Assembly: GCA_013298625.1 (NCBI GenBank) | Contig: JAAFIF010000023.1 | Location: 1-64,000 of the forward strand | Direction of reading: 5' to 3' | Length of the DNA stretch: 64,000 bases | DNA from: Myxococcales bacterium | GTDB lineage: Bacteria > Myxococcota_A > Polyangia > Polyangiales > Ga0077539 | In this document: piece after piece, positions 43,211-52,197 of the stretch | Layout: each line of letters opens with the position of its first letter | How positions within the stretch are numbered: the first letter of the stretch is position 1 | The notes under the pieces: model-generated | Seen by the model: only the letters and a program-made list of their open reading frames with translations | Databases searched by the model: none | Told to the model about the DNA's origin: nothing | Made by a program: the position numbers and the translations under genes

Positions 43211-43846
43211 ATGATCCGACGTGTGAAGCGACGCAGGGCGAACGATGGAGGCGGGCTGAGGCTCGTAGTCCGTCGCGCGCGGTCGGGCTTTACGATCATC
43301 GAGCTGATGGTGGTCGTGGCGATCATCGCGATCGCGATGGCGGCGGCGTTGCCGGCGATGCGACAGGCGATGCGCGATCGGCGTACGCAGCAGGCGGCGG
43401 TGGCGTTTTTGAACGACCTTCGTGAGGCCCGCAGTCGGGCCACGATGCGCGGCCGCGCGCACACGGTTCGGGTGAGCATCGCGGCGAGCTACACGCGGGT
43501 GGACATCGTCGAGGGCGACACGAACAGCTGTCGACTCTCGAACTGGACGATGCCTGCGTCGCGGGTGGTGTTCGTCGAGCGCGAGTGGGGCGACCCTGCG
43601 CTCATGGTCTCGGACATCGCGTTCGACGCGGTGGCGCCGGCGCTTCCGTACATGGAGTACTGCTTCACGCCGATGGGACGGATGTTCTTTCGCTCGGCGC
43701 CGGCCGGCGTGTTCTCGGGCGACGGGCTCGGCACGGCCGCGGCGAACGGCGGGTTTATCTACACGGTGCGCAACACCGAAGTGACCGACACGGTGGCTCG
43801 TCGAGTGTTCATTCCGCTGACGGGGATCGCGAGGCTGGCGCCATGA
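43211..43846 (+). CDS. FimT/GspH-like minor pseudopilin, 211 aa
   Basis: ATG 43211 starts a long leader ending RARSG, followed by the type IV prepilin motif FTIIELMVVVAIIAIAMA, with cleavage expected after Gly and Glu at position 5. The mature part is of typical GspH/FimT size, with conserved-looking basic and Trp residues (VFVEREWGDPA, FTPMGRMFF). It heads a five-gene minor-pilin operon and should prime pilus assembly with the following proteins. The open frame extends further upstream to 42746, but that part is the shadow of the divergent lipoprotein. Confidence 0.85.
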   Translation: MIRRVKRRRANDGGGLRLVVRRARSGFTIIELMVVVAIIAIAMAAALPAMRQAMRDRRTQQAAVAFLNDLREARSRATMRGRAHTVRVSIAASYTRVDIVEGDTNSCRLSNWTMPASRVVFVEREWGDPALMVSDIAFDAVAPALPYMEYCFTPMGRMFFRSAPAGVFSGDGLGTAAANGGFIYTVRNTEVTDTVARRVFIPLTGIARLAP

Positions 43847-44472
43847 GAGCTCGCGGTCGTATCGCGAACAAGCGTGGATATACGCTGGTCGAAGTGATGG
43901 TGGCCATCGCGGTGATGGCGATCGGCGTGACGGGCATTCTGTCGATGCAGAACGCGGCGGTGCTCGCGAACCGTCGCGCGCAAGAAGTGACGATGGCGAC
44001 GAGCCTCGCGCGCCGCTGGCAAGAGATCCTTCGTACGGACGCGCTCGGGTGGAACCGCCCTTCGCAGCGCAGCACCGTGGCGGACCTCGGCTCGGACACG
44101 CGGCATTTGTGCGGCCTCGTGGGCTGTGGCGGCGGCGCTGGACAAGTGGATCAGTGGTTCGTCCCTGCGGCGACCTTGCCCAATGAGTCTCCGGCGTACG
44201 ACCACTGGGGACGCGAGGTCGCCGTCGCGGCGCCCGAGGCGAAGTACTGCGTCAACGTGCGGCTCAACTGGCTGCGTCAGCCGTCGCTCAACCCGGTCGA
44301 CCAGGGCGTGATCCGCGCAGAGGTGCGCGTGTGGTGGTACGCCGAGGGCGCAACGCGCGAGCCGACGTATGCGAGCTGCGGGACGGGCGGCGGGCTCAAC
44401 GCGCTCGGCTCCGACGTCGCGCGGGTGCACTCGGTGATCGACGTCGCGACCGTCTGGGGGTTGCAGCAATGA
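43843..44472 (+). CDS. PilV-like minor pilin, 209 aa
   Basis: The start ATG 43843 overlaps the previous stop by ATGA. The prepilin motif is KRGYTLVEVMVAIAVMAIG with Glu at position 5 of the mature protein. The remaining 170 residues include two nearby Cys pairs (LCGLVGCGG and YASCGTGGG-type) and Trp-rich beta regions, as in PilV-family initiators. It is coupled to the genes on both sides. Confidence 0.82.
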   Translation: MRARGRIANKRGYTLVEVMVAIAVMAIGVTGILSMQNAAVLANRRAQEVTMATSLARRWQEILRTDALGWNRPSQRSTVADLGSDTRHLCGLVGCGGGAGQVDQWFVPAATLPNESPAYDHWGREVAVAAPEAKYCVNVRLNWLRQPSLNPVDQGVIRAEVRVWWYAEGATREPTYASCGTGGGLNALGSDVARVHSVIDVATVWGLQQ

Positions 44473-45674
44473 GCGCGAACAAGCTTCGTCGCCGGGCGCG
44501 CAAGAGCGCCGCGGGCTTCACGATCATGGAGGTCCTCGTCGCGCTCGGGCTCACGTCCGTTGTGGCGGTGGGGCTCTACACGCTCTCGCGCGTGGCGACG
44601 CAGACGTTTCAGCAGCAGCAGCGGGTGAGCGAGATGCAGCTCCGTCTGCGCTCGGCGATGGAGATGCTGCGCTCGGACTTGAGCCGCGCGGGCTACCACA
44701 GCACGCCGAACTCGGGTTCGGACCCGACGGTGTGCCCGCGACCGGTGCTGCCGGTGACCTCGATCGGCGCGACGATCGACGCGCCCAACCCGACGCACTT
44801 GCAGGGCGACAACCTGTTTGTTCAGCCCGTGCGGCTGATGATCACGGGCAACCTCGCGTCGACCGACGAGTACAAGCTCGGCGCGGTGGTGCTCAATCGC
44901 GTGCGCGTGCAGCACCGCTGGGACGAGTGGGAGCGGGTGCGCACGGCGCAGGACATGGATCGGATTTTTCCGGTCGGTCGTCTGGTGCGGCTGCGCGGTC
45001 TCGACGGGTCGATGCAGTTCGGGACCGTGCGAGCGACGGAGTATCGCGACGCGCGGCAGCCGATCACGAACATGCCGGCGATCGACCTCGATCAGCCGGT
45101 GGTGGTCAACGACGGGTCCACCTCGGGCTGCGGGCTCAACTCGTCGCTCGGCTGGATCGCGCCGGTCACGATGGTCGAGTACCGAATCATGAACGCCGCG
45201 GGCGTCGCGTCCAACGCGTACCTCGGCAGCGCGCCCTTCACCGAGGGAAAGATGGACCTCGTTCGCCGCGAGGTTCGTCGCGCGGGCGGAACGCTGCAGC
45301 CGGTGATGGGCTCGGACCTGCTCGTCGCCGAGTACGCGGTGGACCTCGCGATCGGCGCGGTCTTCGACGAGGGGCCGTTGCTCTCGAGCGAGCCGCGCCT
45401 CGTGCGCTACGGGTTCAACGATCCAGTGATCTTCCAGCGGTTGACGATGCCGGGCGCGGGCGCGTCGCAGGCGCACCGGGTGCGCGCGATCTCGTTTCGT
45501 CTCTCGGTGCGCGACCGCACGCAAGACCCCGAGTTCGGGTGGACCGCGCGCAACGCGGCGACCGAGCCGCTGACGCGCTTTCGTGTGAGCGCTGTGTTGC
45601 CTGGCGCTGCGCGCGTGCGCACGGCGACCGGCGAGGTCTCGCTCGTCAACACTTCGACCCGCAACCTTCGCTGA
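44469..45674 (+). CDS. PilW-like minor pilin, 401 aa
   Basis: ATG 44469 overlaps the PilV stop by ATGA. The prepilin motif KSAAGFTIMEVLVALGLTS is followed by a long amphipathic N-terminal helix with heptad-like Gln/Arg residues (FQQQQRVSEMQLRLRSAMEM). A long beta-rich globular domain follows. Its length is near that of PilW proteins of other type IV pilus systems. It is the largest of the minor pilins and probably sits below PilY1 at the pilus tip. Confidence 0.82.
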   Translation: MSANKLRRRARKSAAGFTIMEVLVALGLTSVVAVGLYTLSRVATQTFQQQQRVSEMQLRLRSAMEMLRSDLSRAGYHSTPNSGSDPTVCPRPVLPVTSIGATIDAPNPTHLQGDNLFVQPVRLMITGNLASTDEYKLGAVVLNRVRVQHRWDEWERVRTAQDMDRIFPVGRLVRLRGLDGSMQFGTVRATEYRDARQPITNMPAIDLDQPVVVNDGSTSGCGLNSSLGWIAPVTMVEYRIMNAAGVASNAYLGSAPFTEGKMDLVRREVRRAGGTLQPVMGSDLLVAEYAVDLAIGAVFDEGPLLSSEPRLVRYGFNDPVIFQRLTMPGAGASQAHRVRAISFRLSVRDRTQDPEFGWTARNAATEPLTRFRVSAVLPGAARVRTATGEVSLVNTSTRNLR

Positions 45675-45689
45675 AAGCACGAGAGCGTG

Positions 45690-46358
45690 ATGCGAGAGAG
45701 CACTCAGAACCGCAGGACACGAAGGGCGACGGCGCGGCGTTCGCAGCGCGGTCGTTCGCGCGCGGGCATGGCGATGCTGCTCGTGATGCTGCTCATCGTG
45801 ATGGTGTCCGCCGCGGGCGTGTTCGCGGCGAAGAGCGCGTCGATGGACGTGCGCTCTGCAGGCTACGTGCGACAGGCCGCGCAGACCGAGTACGTGAGCG
45901 AGACGGGCTTGATGATGCCCATCGTCGAGATGCGGCGTAACTGCACGGGCTACCTCGGTTTGATGCTGCAGCAGCAGCGCATGGCCATGGGCGCGCCGGA
46001 CGCGTGGCTCGAAGAGCACAGGGTGCAGTGGCGCTTCGGGCTCGCGGATCTTCAGCGGCCGGTGGGTGGCGTCGCGCCGCCGCCGGTGTATCGCGCGCCG
46101 ACGGGCGTCGGAGTGACCCGCACGCCGGGCTCCTTCGGCATGGGCCTCGCGGAGGCTGCGTTCGACACGCGCGTGACGTCGCTCGGCCGGGTGCCAGCGA
46201 CGCTGTACGGGTTTTCATTGGATAGCAGGATCAACATGGTGGCGTTCTTGTTCGAGTCTCGTGGTCGCGTTCAGCTCAACGGCGTGACCGATCCGAACGA
46301 GACAGGCGCGGGCACGATCCCGTCTCGCGCTGTGGCTGTTGTTCCCTGCGAGCTGTGA
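45690..46358 (+). CDS. PilX-like minor pilin, 222 aa
   Basis: Start ATG 45690 or GTG 45687. The N-terminus is a long basic leader ending RSRAG followed by MAMLLVMLLIVMVSAAGVF. The mature +5 position is not the usual Glu, as in several PilX/GspK-like proteins. The remainder is a small Cys-poor globular domain. It lies between PilW and PilY1 and ends near the PilY1 start. PilX, PilW and PilV with PilY1 normally form the pilus tip complex. Confidence 0.75.
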   Translation: MRESTQNRRTRRATARRSQRGRSRAGMAMLLVMLLIVMVSAAGVFAAKSASMDVRSAGYVRQAAQTEYVSETGLMMPIVEMRRNCTGYLGLMLQQQRMAMGAPDAWLEEHRVQWRFGLADLQRPVGGVAPPPVYRAPTGVGVTRTPGSFGMGLAEAAFDTRVTSLGRVPATLYGFSLDSRINMVAFLFESRGRVQLNGVTDPNETGAGTIPSRAVAVVPCEL

Positions 46359-46369
46359 GGAGGCACACG

Positions 46370-49300
46370 ATGGCGATGCGTCGAATCGGAGCTGGTTTCG
46401 GAGCGATGGCCGCTGCGGCGGTGCTCTCGGGTGTGCTCTTGCCAAGCGAGGCGAGCGCGCAGTCCGACGTGCGGCTCATCCGTCCCAACGTGCTCATCAT
46501 GCTCGACACGTCGGGCTCGATGGAGTGGCGCAACGGCGTCGCCAACGATCAGTGCTTCGGCGGTGACGGCGGCTCGTGCAACCGCTGCGTGCTTCCGGGC
46601 GGCGCAGAGGTCGCGCAGTGCTCGCCGCTGTGTCCTGCGGACCAGCAAAAGAACCGCTGGATCACCGCGCTCGAAGTGCTGACGGGCGACATCCTCAACT
46701 ACTCGTGCCGCGAGCTTCCGCGCAACAGCGCGACGGCGTACCCGTACGACTACAACTACCCGATCCCGTACCACGAGCCGCTCTCGGGAGGCCTTCCGCT
46801 CTCGCACGCCGGCGCGCAGCAGGCGCCCAACGGGTTGCTCGACACGTACATCGAGCGACTGCGCTTCGGGTTCATGTCGTTCGACAATGATTACTGCGAC
46901 GGTCTCACTGCGGACTACGGGCAGTTCTCGTACGGACCGAACAAGTTCTACCGAGCGCGTGCGTGCGCGGACGCTCCGGTGTCGCTCAACATCGGCGGCC
47001 GTCGCTCGTCGACGGACCTCGCGATGGACCCCGTCGCGGGCGGGTTGATTTCGGTGGGCTCGCCGAGCGCCGACATCGCAGAGATGGCGCAGACCAACGC
47101 GCGCATTCAAGCGACGATGACGGGCTACACGACGATGGCGGGCTCGGCCATCGCGGGCATGCGTCCCTTCGGCGGAACGCCGATCGCCGCGCTCCTCGAG
47201 GACGCCAATCACTACTGGACGACCAACGCCGACGTGCGTCAGCCCAACGGTGGCGGGCCAGGCGACCCGTATTTTGCCTGCCGTCCGCGCTACAACCTGC
47301 TCATCACTGACGGCAAGCCGAACATGGACTTCGGCGTGAGCGACCCGGGCGGTCCGACGTGCGACGACGCCAACGGGTTCTGCCCGTATCAGCGTCCCAC
47401 GATCACGGCGATGCAGATGGCTGCGACCGGCGCGGGTGCTCCTGGCGCGAAGACGTGGATCGTCGCGTTCAACGCGATGGATCCGGCGACGATCGGGACG
47501 CTCAGCACGATCGCGACCGCAGGCGCGGGCCGACTGCTCACGGCGAGCGACTCGGGCTCGCTCCGCATGGCGCTCGACGAGGCGTTCTCGACGTTCGCGC
47601 AGGGCACGACGACGCGCACGAGCCCTGCGTTCGGCAACTCGTCGTCGAGCTCGGGCATCGCTGCGAGCTATCAGTTCAACACGTCGTTTGCGATCGCGGC
47701 GGGAGCGCCCTGGGAGGGCGTGCTCGAGCGTCGTCGGTCGGTGTGCGAAGGCGCGCCGCCTGCGCCCGTCGAGAAGCCGTACGACGCTGCGCGCGACGAC
47801 TTCGGCGCGCTCTTGCGCCTCTCCGAGCGCACCGCGGGCGCGCGCGGATGGGGGCAGCGAAAGCTCTGGTCGTACGTGCCGGGCGGAGCGTCGATCGCGA
47901 CGCTGCGTGGAAATCTGTCCTCTGCGTCGACGGGCGTGTTTCAGACGCCGCTCGACGCGACGGTGCCGAACACGCTCATCGGCGCGGCGACCGGCGCGGT
48001 GCGCGACGCGACGTTCGCGTGGCTGCGCGGCGATCCGGGGACGGTTCGCGCCAACAAGCCGCTCGGGGATATCTATCACTCGAATCCAGTGATCGTCGGC
48101 GCGCCCACGGTGTCGTTGCCCGATCAGTCGTACGCGGCGTTTCGCTCGCTGGTGTTGCCGGTGACTGGCGCGCGCATCAATCCCGTGACCGTCGGAACGC
48201 GCGAGACGATGCTCTACGTCGGCTCGAACGACGGCATCCTGCACGGGTTCAACGCGGACTCTGGCGAAGAGGTGTGGGGCTTCGTGCCTCCAACGTTGTT
48301 GCCGACGATGGCGTCGCGCGTTCCTGCGACGCGGTTGTACGGCGTCGACGGGACGACGGTGAGCCGCGACGTAGTGTTCGAGCGCACGATCGGCACGCCC
48401 ACGGTGGCGTCCGATTGGCACTCGGTGGTGGTCGTGGGTCTTCGCGACGGCGGCGGAGCGTTCGTCGCGTTGGAGGTCACGGACCCGTATCGCCCGAAGT
48501 TTCTCTGGCAGTTCTCCGACGTGGACCTGCGTGCGGCCTACGGGACGCCGCTCGTGACGACCATTCGCACGACGTGGCCGTCGGGGCAGCTCACGGAGCG
48601 CGCCGTCGCGGTGCTGCCCGGCGGAAACGCGCCGGCGTCGATCGCTTGCTCGCCGACGGCGAACCCGCGGCCGACGCCCACGCGCGCCTCGGTGAACTTC
48701 ACGGGCGCCGACGGTCGTCCTCGCGCTGCGACGCGCTGCTGGGATGGGACGTTCGGCGAATTCGTGTACGTGGTCGATCTGCGCACGGGCCAGCTCATTC
48801 GAAAGATCGGCACGGGGCCTGGAGGGCTGAGCCCCACGGGCACGCCGATCACCGGCTCATTTGCTGGGTATCTTGCGGGCGACGGAACTGTCACGTCGCG
48901 CGCGTACGTCGGCGACGCGGACGGCGGGCTGTGGCGCTTGGATCTGTCGCAGCCGAACCCTGCGGCCTGGTCGTTCGATCTGATGTACGACCTGTTTTGG
49001 GACGCTGGCTACAACCAGGGGCAGCCGATCGTATCGCCTCCCATCCTGACCGTGGACCGCAACAACGACCTGCTCATCGCGGTTGGTTCGGGAGACCCGG
49101 ACCTGCTCGAAGGGTTCGATCTCAATCGCGTGGCGATGATCCGCGAGTCGGACCCCGCGCCGGACAACGCGGTCAATCCTGTGAACGTCGGCGCGCACTG
49201 GATGCTCCGCCAGAACGCGGACGTGACGCGCGGGCTGTTGCCGGGCGAGCGTTTGACGGGGCCGATGTCGCTGTTCAACGGCGTGCTGTACTTCGGGACG

Positions 49301-49768
49301 TTTGTGCCGGCGAACAGCGCGGACGCGTGCCAGCTCGGCTACTCGCGCTTGTGGGCGATGGATCAGACCGAGCTCGACATGGGGGCGCCGCCAGGCGCTT
49401 CGGCGGTGCCGATCGGGCGCTTGGACATCGACGGTGATCCGTCGACGACGATGGACATCGTGCGCGTGACCCGCGACCTCGGCGGCAACGGGACGCTCGA
49501 TGACGATGTGAACTCGGTGCTCTTCGGCGTCGGAATTGTTCGGCGTCCCGCGTGCCCGAACGTGCAGACCACGACCGATCCCTTCTTCGGTGGAACGAGG
49601 CAGTACGTCTCGGGTATGGAAGGCGGAGACTATCGACTGGTGATCCAGACGGGCCGCGGTGGTCCGATGGGCATGGTCGGCGGCCAGCGCACCAACGTGG
49701 TCTCTCGCAGACTGGTGTCGCCGCAGATGGAAGTTCGGTTGGACTCGTGGGCGACGGTATTCGAGTGA
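46370..49768 (+). CDS. PilY1-like pilus tip adhesin with vWA domain, 1132 aa
   Basis: AGGAGG lies six bases before ATG 46370, so this start is preferred over GTG 46355. A signal peptide (…AVLSGVLLPSEASAQ) is followed by a von Willebrand A domain with MIDAS DTSGSM (residues 46-51). A beta-propeller of the PilY1 type is visible as VGSNDGILHGFNADSGEEVW, GDADGGLWRLDLS and YDLFWDAG-type strands. An Asp-rich loop (LDIDGDPSTTMD) could bind calcium. The domain order and size match PilY1. It should control surface adhesion and pilus retraction in the complex with the minor pilins. Confidence 0.88.
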   Translation: MAMRRIGAGFGAMAAAAVLSGVLLPSEASAQSDVRLIRPNVLIMLDTSGSMEWRNGVANDQCFGGDGGSCNRCVLPGGAEVAQCSPLCPADQQKNRWITALEVLTGDILNYSCRELPRNSATAYPYDYNYPIPYHEPLSGGLPLSHAGAQQAPNGLLDTYIERLRFGFMSFDNDYCDGLTADYGQFSYGPNKFYRARACADAPVSLNIGGRRSSTDLAMDPVAGGLISVGSPSADIAEMAQTNARIQATMTGYTTMAGSAIAGMRPFGGTPIAALLEDANHYWTTNADVRQPNGGGPGDPYFACRPRYNLLITDGKPNMDFGVSDPGGPTCDDANGFCPYQRPTITAMQMAATGAGAPGAKTWIVAFNAMDPATIGTLSTIATAGAGRLLTASDSGSLRMALDEAFSTFAQGTTTRTSPAFGNSSSSSGIAASYQFNTSFAIAAGAPWEGVLERRRSVCEGAPPAPVEKPYDAARDDFGALLRLSERTAGARGWGQRKLWSYVPGGASIATLRGNLSSASTGVFQTPLDATVPNTLIGAATGAVRDATFAWLRGDPGTVRANKPLGDIYHSNPVIVGAPTVSLPDQSYAAFRSLVLPVTGARINPVTVGTRETMLYVGSNDGILHGFNADSGEEVWGFVPPTLLPTMASRVPATRLYGVDGTTVSRDVVFERTIGTPTVASDWHSVVVVGLRDGGGAFVALEVTDPYRPKFLWQFSDVDLRAAYGTPLVTTIRTTWPSGQLTERAVAVLPGGNAPASIACSPTANPRPTPTRASVNFTGADGRPRAATRCWDGTFGEFVYVVDLRTGQLIRKIGTGPGGLSPTGTPITGSFAGYLAGDGTVTSRAYVGDADGGLWRLDLSQPNPAAWSFDLMYDLFWDAGYNQGQPIVSPPILTVDRNNDLLIAVGSGDPDLLEGFDLNRVAMIRESDPAPDNAVNPVNVGAHWMLRQNADVTRGLLPGERLTGPMSLFNGVLYFGTFVPANSADACQLGYSRLWAMDQTELDMGAPPGASAVPIGRLDIDGDPSTTMDIVRVTRDLGGNGTLDDDVNSVLFGVGIVRRPACPNVQTTTDPFFGGTRQYVSGMEGGDYRLVIQTGRGGPMGMVGGQRTNVVSRRLVSPQMEVRLDSWATVFE

Positions 49769-49775
49769 TTCGTTG

Positions 49776-50345
49776 ATGAGAATCGGACCACGACCAGCGG
49801 GCGGCGCCATGCGCCTCTGTCGATCGAGCGCGGTGTTGTTGTTCGTCGCCGCGGGCTGTGATCGGCGCCCTGTTGCGCCTGCGGACGCTGGCGTGGCGCC
49901 GGTCGAAGTGACGGAAGACGCAGCTGCGGTCGCAGACGTCGAGTACGTCGACCCGAGCGACCTGACGCCGAGCTCGATCCGCGCGTTCGGCGTGACGATG
50001 CCCGTCGGGACGAGCGAGCACCTCTCCGAGCCGGGGATGAAGATGTTCTACGTCAGCGCGCCGATGAACCGCGTGATGCGGTATCTGCAGCGGAGGTTGA
50101 CGATCACGGACGGAGACATTCGGCCGCTCGGGGCGATGATCCGCCGCGCGCGGGTGAAGTTTACTCCGCCGGGCCAGGCGCTGTTCGTCGACGTCGGCGT
50201 GCGCGACGAAGGCGATCGCACGTTCGTCACGATTTGGAACCGCCCTGCGCTTCCCATCGGCGGCTCGATCAGCACGGCTGAGTCGTTGCGCCTGGCTGGG
50301 TTCGACCCGGACAGCGGGCGTCCGCTCATCGGCAACCATCACTGA
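49776..50345 (+). CDS. Lipoprotein, 189 aa
   Basis: Two starts are possible: ATG 49776 or ATG 49809, the latter giving MRLCRSSAVLLFVAAGC with lipobox AAGC, which is a cleaner signal. The mature protein has a disordered Asp/Ala/Val start and then a globular domain (VSAPMNRVMRYLQRRLTITDG, FVTIWNRPALPIGG). Nothing is recognised. It is the last gene of the pilus transcript or a separate lipoprotein gene placed between PilY1 and an MFS transporter. No pilE-like gene follows. Confidence 0.6.
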   Translation: MRIGPRPAGGAMRLCRSSAVLLFVAAGCDRRPVAPADAGVAPVEVTEDAAAVADVEYVDPSDLTPSSIRAFGVTMPVGTSEHLSEPGMKMFYVSAPMNRVMRYLQRRLTITDGDIRPLGAMIRRARVKFTPPGQALFVDVGVRDEGDRTFVTIWNRPALPIGGSISTAESLRLAGFDPDSGRPLIGNHH

Positions 50346-50353
50346 CGCGTGAC

Positions 50354-51601
50354 TTGAATTCTGCACACGAAGACGAGTCGCCCCTCGCGGTCGCGGCGTT
50401 TCGAAAGTACCTCGCCGCGCGGTGGCTCGCGTCGGTGTCCGTGCAGATGCTCTCGGTGGCGGTCGGCGTGCAGGTGTACGCGGCGACGGGGCACACCAGG
50501 GCGCTCGCGTGGGTGGGGTTGGCGCAGTTCGTTCCGATGCTCGTGTTCGTGTTGCCCGCGGGCCGGGCGGCGGACACGTGGGACGGGCGCTCGATCGCGT
50601 GGTGGTGCGACGTGGGCTTCGTCTTGTGCGCGTCGGTGCTGCTCGGCTCTGCCTATGCGGGAGCCCGCGAAGCCACGACCTGGGTGTACGCGGCGCTCGT
50701 CGTTCTCGGCGCGTCGCGGGCGTTCTACGGGCCCGCTGTCTCGTCGCTGCTTCCGCGAATCGTGGGCGCCGAGAGCCTCTCTCGCGCGGTCGCGTGGCAG
50801 TCTGGAGCATGGCAAATCGCCGCCGTTGGAGGGCCCGCGCTCGCAGGCCTTCTCTACATCGGAGGCTCACCGAAGCTCGTGTACGCCGTCGCGCTGGTCG
50901 GCACGGTGATCGCCTTGGTGTTGATGGGGTGGCTGCGGCTCGATCGCACCGTGGCCGAGCGCGCGCGCGACGACGGAGCGCGTTCGAAGAGCGCGTTCGA
51001 AGGGCTGGTGTACGTCTGGCGCAACGACCTGCTGCTCTCCGTGCTCTCGCTGGATTTTCTCGCGGTGTTCTTGGGCGGCGCGACGGCGCTGATCCCCGTG
51101 ATGGTGAAGGACGTCCTTCGCGCGGGCGACGGGACCGTGGGGCTCTTGCGCGCGTCACCCGCGATCGGAGCAGCGCTTGTCTCGTTGTGGCTCGCGCGCA
51201 ACCCGATCCGAGAGCGCGCGGGCAAGAAGCTCCTCGCGTCCGTGGTGGTCTTCGGCGTCGCGACGGTGCTCTTCGGACTGTCCCGTGACGTCTGGCTCTC
51301 GATGCTCGCGTTGCTGGTGCTCGGCGGCGCAGACACGATCTCCGTCGTGCTTCGCGGAACGCTCGTGCAACACGGCGCGCCGCCGGCGATGCGTGGACGC
51401 GTGAGCGCGGTCAATCAGCTGTTCGTCAGCGCGTCGAACGAGCTCGGCGAGGTCGAGTCGGGCCTGCTCGCTGAGGGGGTCGGCGCCGCCAACGCCGTGG
51501 TGTTCGGCGGGATCGGGACCGTCGTGATCGCGCTCGCGACGGGCGCGCGGTTTCGAGTCCTCCGCGAGCTCGAGCGCGTCGAGCACGGCGCTCAGGGGTA
51601 G
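50354..51601 (+). CDS. MFS transporter, 415 aa (EntS-like subfamily)
   Basis: The protein has about twelve hydrophobic helices and short conserved loops (LPAGRAADTWDGRSI resembles the motif A loop of the major facilitator superfamily; RIVGAESLSRAVAWQSG occurs in the enterobactin-exporter-like group). TTG 50354 is the only start that keeps the cytoplasmic N-terminus, since no ATG is close. The likely role is efflux of a small molecule; substrate unknown. Its stop overlaps the end of the convergent lipoprotein gene by ten bases. Confidence 0.8.
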   Translation: MNSAHEDESPLAVAAFRKYLAARWLASVSVQMLSVAVGVQVYAATGHTRALAWVGLAQFVPMLVFVLPAGRAADTWDGRSIAWWCDVGFVLCASVLLGSAYAGAREATTWVYAALVVLGASRAFYGPAVSSLLPRIVGAESLSRAVAWQSGAWQIAAVGGPALAGLLYIGGSPKLVYAVALVGTVIALVLMGWLRLDRTVAERARDDGARSKSAFEGLVYVWRNDLLLSVLSLDFLAVFLGGATALIPVMVKDVLRAGDGTVGLLRASPAIGAALVSLWLARNPIRERAGKKLLASVVVFGVATVLFGLSRDVWLSMLALLVLGGADTISVVLRGTLVQHGAPPAMRGRVSAVNQLFVSASNELGEVESGLLAEGVGAANAVVFGGIGTVVIALATGARFRVLRELERVEHGAQG

Positions 51602-52122
51602 TCGACGATGAACTCGCGCGAGGCGCGCGCGACGCGCCCCGTGGCGAACTCCTCGAGCGTCGCTTCGAGCCGCACGCGGTGCCCAGCCGAGTCGCTCGGG
51701 CTTCGAATCTGCGTGAAGATCACCAGCTCCGCCGAGGTGCTCTCCCACGCGCTGCCGGTGTTGACGAGCCCCTGTCGATCGCGCCGACGAAGCACGTCGT
51801 CGGGCGTGTTGAAGACCTGCCCCGAGCTCGCGTCGACGACACGAAAGCGAAGGTTGACGTCCGGCGCGAAGCCCGAGAATCGAACGCGCCCGAGCACGTG
51901 GTAGCCGCCTTGCGGGCCCATGATGAGCTTCACGTGCGCGTCGCTCGCGGGGATGTCCTCCCACTGGGTCGCTCCGGTGCCGAGGTCGAAGGGGATCAGG
52001 ATGTTTCCTGCGTCGTCGACGGCGACGCTCGCGTCTGGCGGCGGCGCGGACGGCCCTGCCCCGCACTGCGTGAGCGTGACGAGCGCGAGCGAAACGAGCA
52101 AGCGAAGCAGCGGTGAACTCAC
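51592..52122 (-). CDS. Lipoprotein, 176 aa
   Basis: GTG 52122 starts a signal with lipobox LTQC (MSSPLLRLLVSLALVTLTQC). The mature protein is small and beta-rich, with stretches WEDIPASDAHVKLIMGPQGG and RVRFSGFAPDVNLRFRVVD, compatible with a fibronectin-like or jelly-roll domain, and ends with SREFIVDYP. No family is recognised. It is convergent with the MFS gene and divergent from the kelch lipoprotein gene. Confidence 0.65.
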   Translation of the reverse strand: MSSPLLRLLVSLALVTLTQCGAGPSAPPPDASVAVDDAGNILIPFDLGTGATQWEDIPASDAHVKLIMGPQGGYHVLGRVRFSGFAPDVNLRFRVVDASSGQVFNTPDDVLRRRDRQGLVNTGSAWESTSAELVIFTQIRSPSDSAGHRVRLEATLEEFATGRVARASREFIVDYP

Positions 52123-52197
52123 GGGCGAAGCTCAGAGTGTACATCAAGGTTCGCTGGCTCTTGCGCGGCTCTGGCCGGTGCGAGAGCGTCGGGGACG

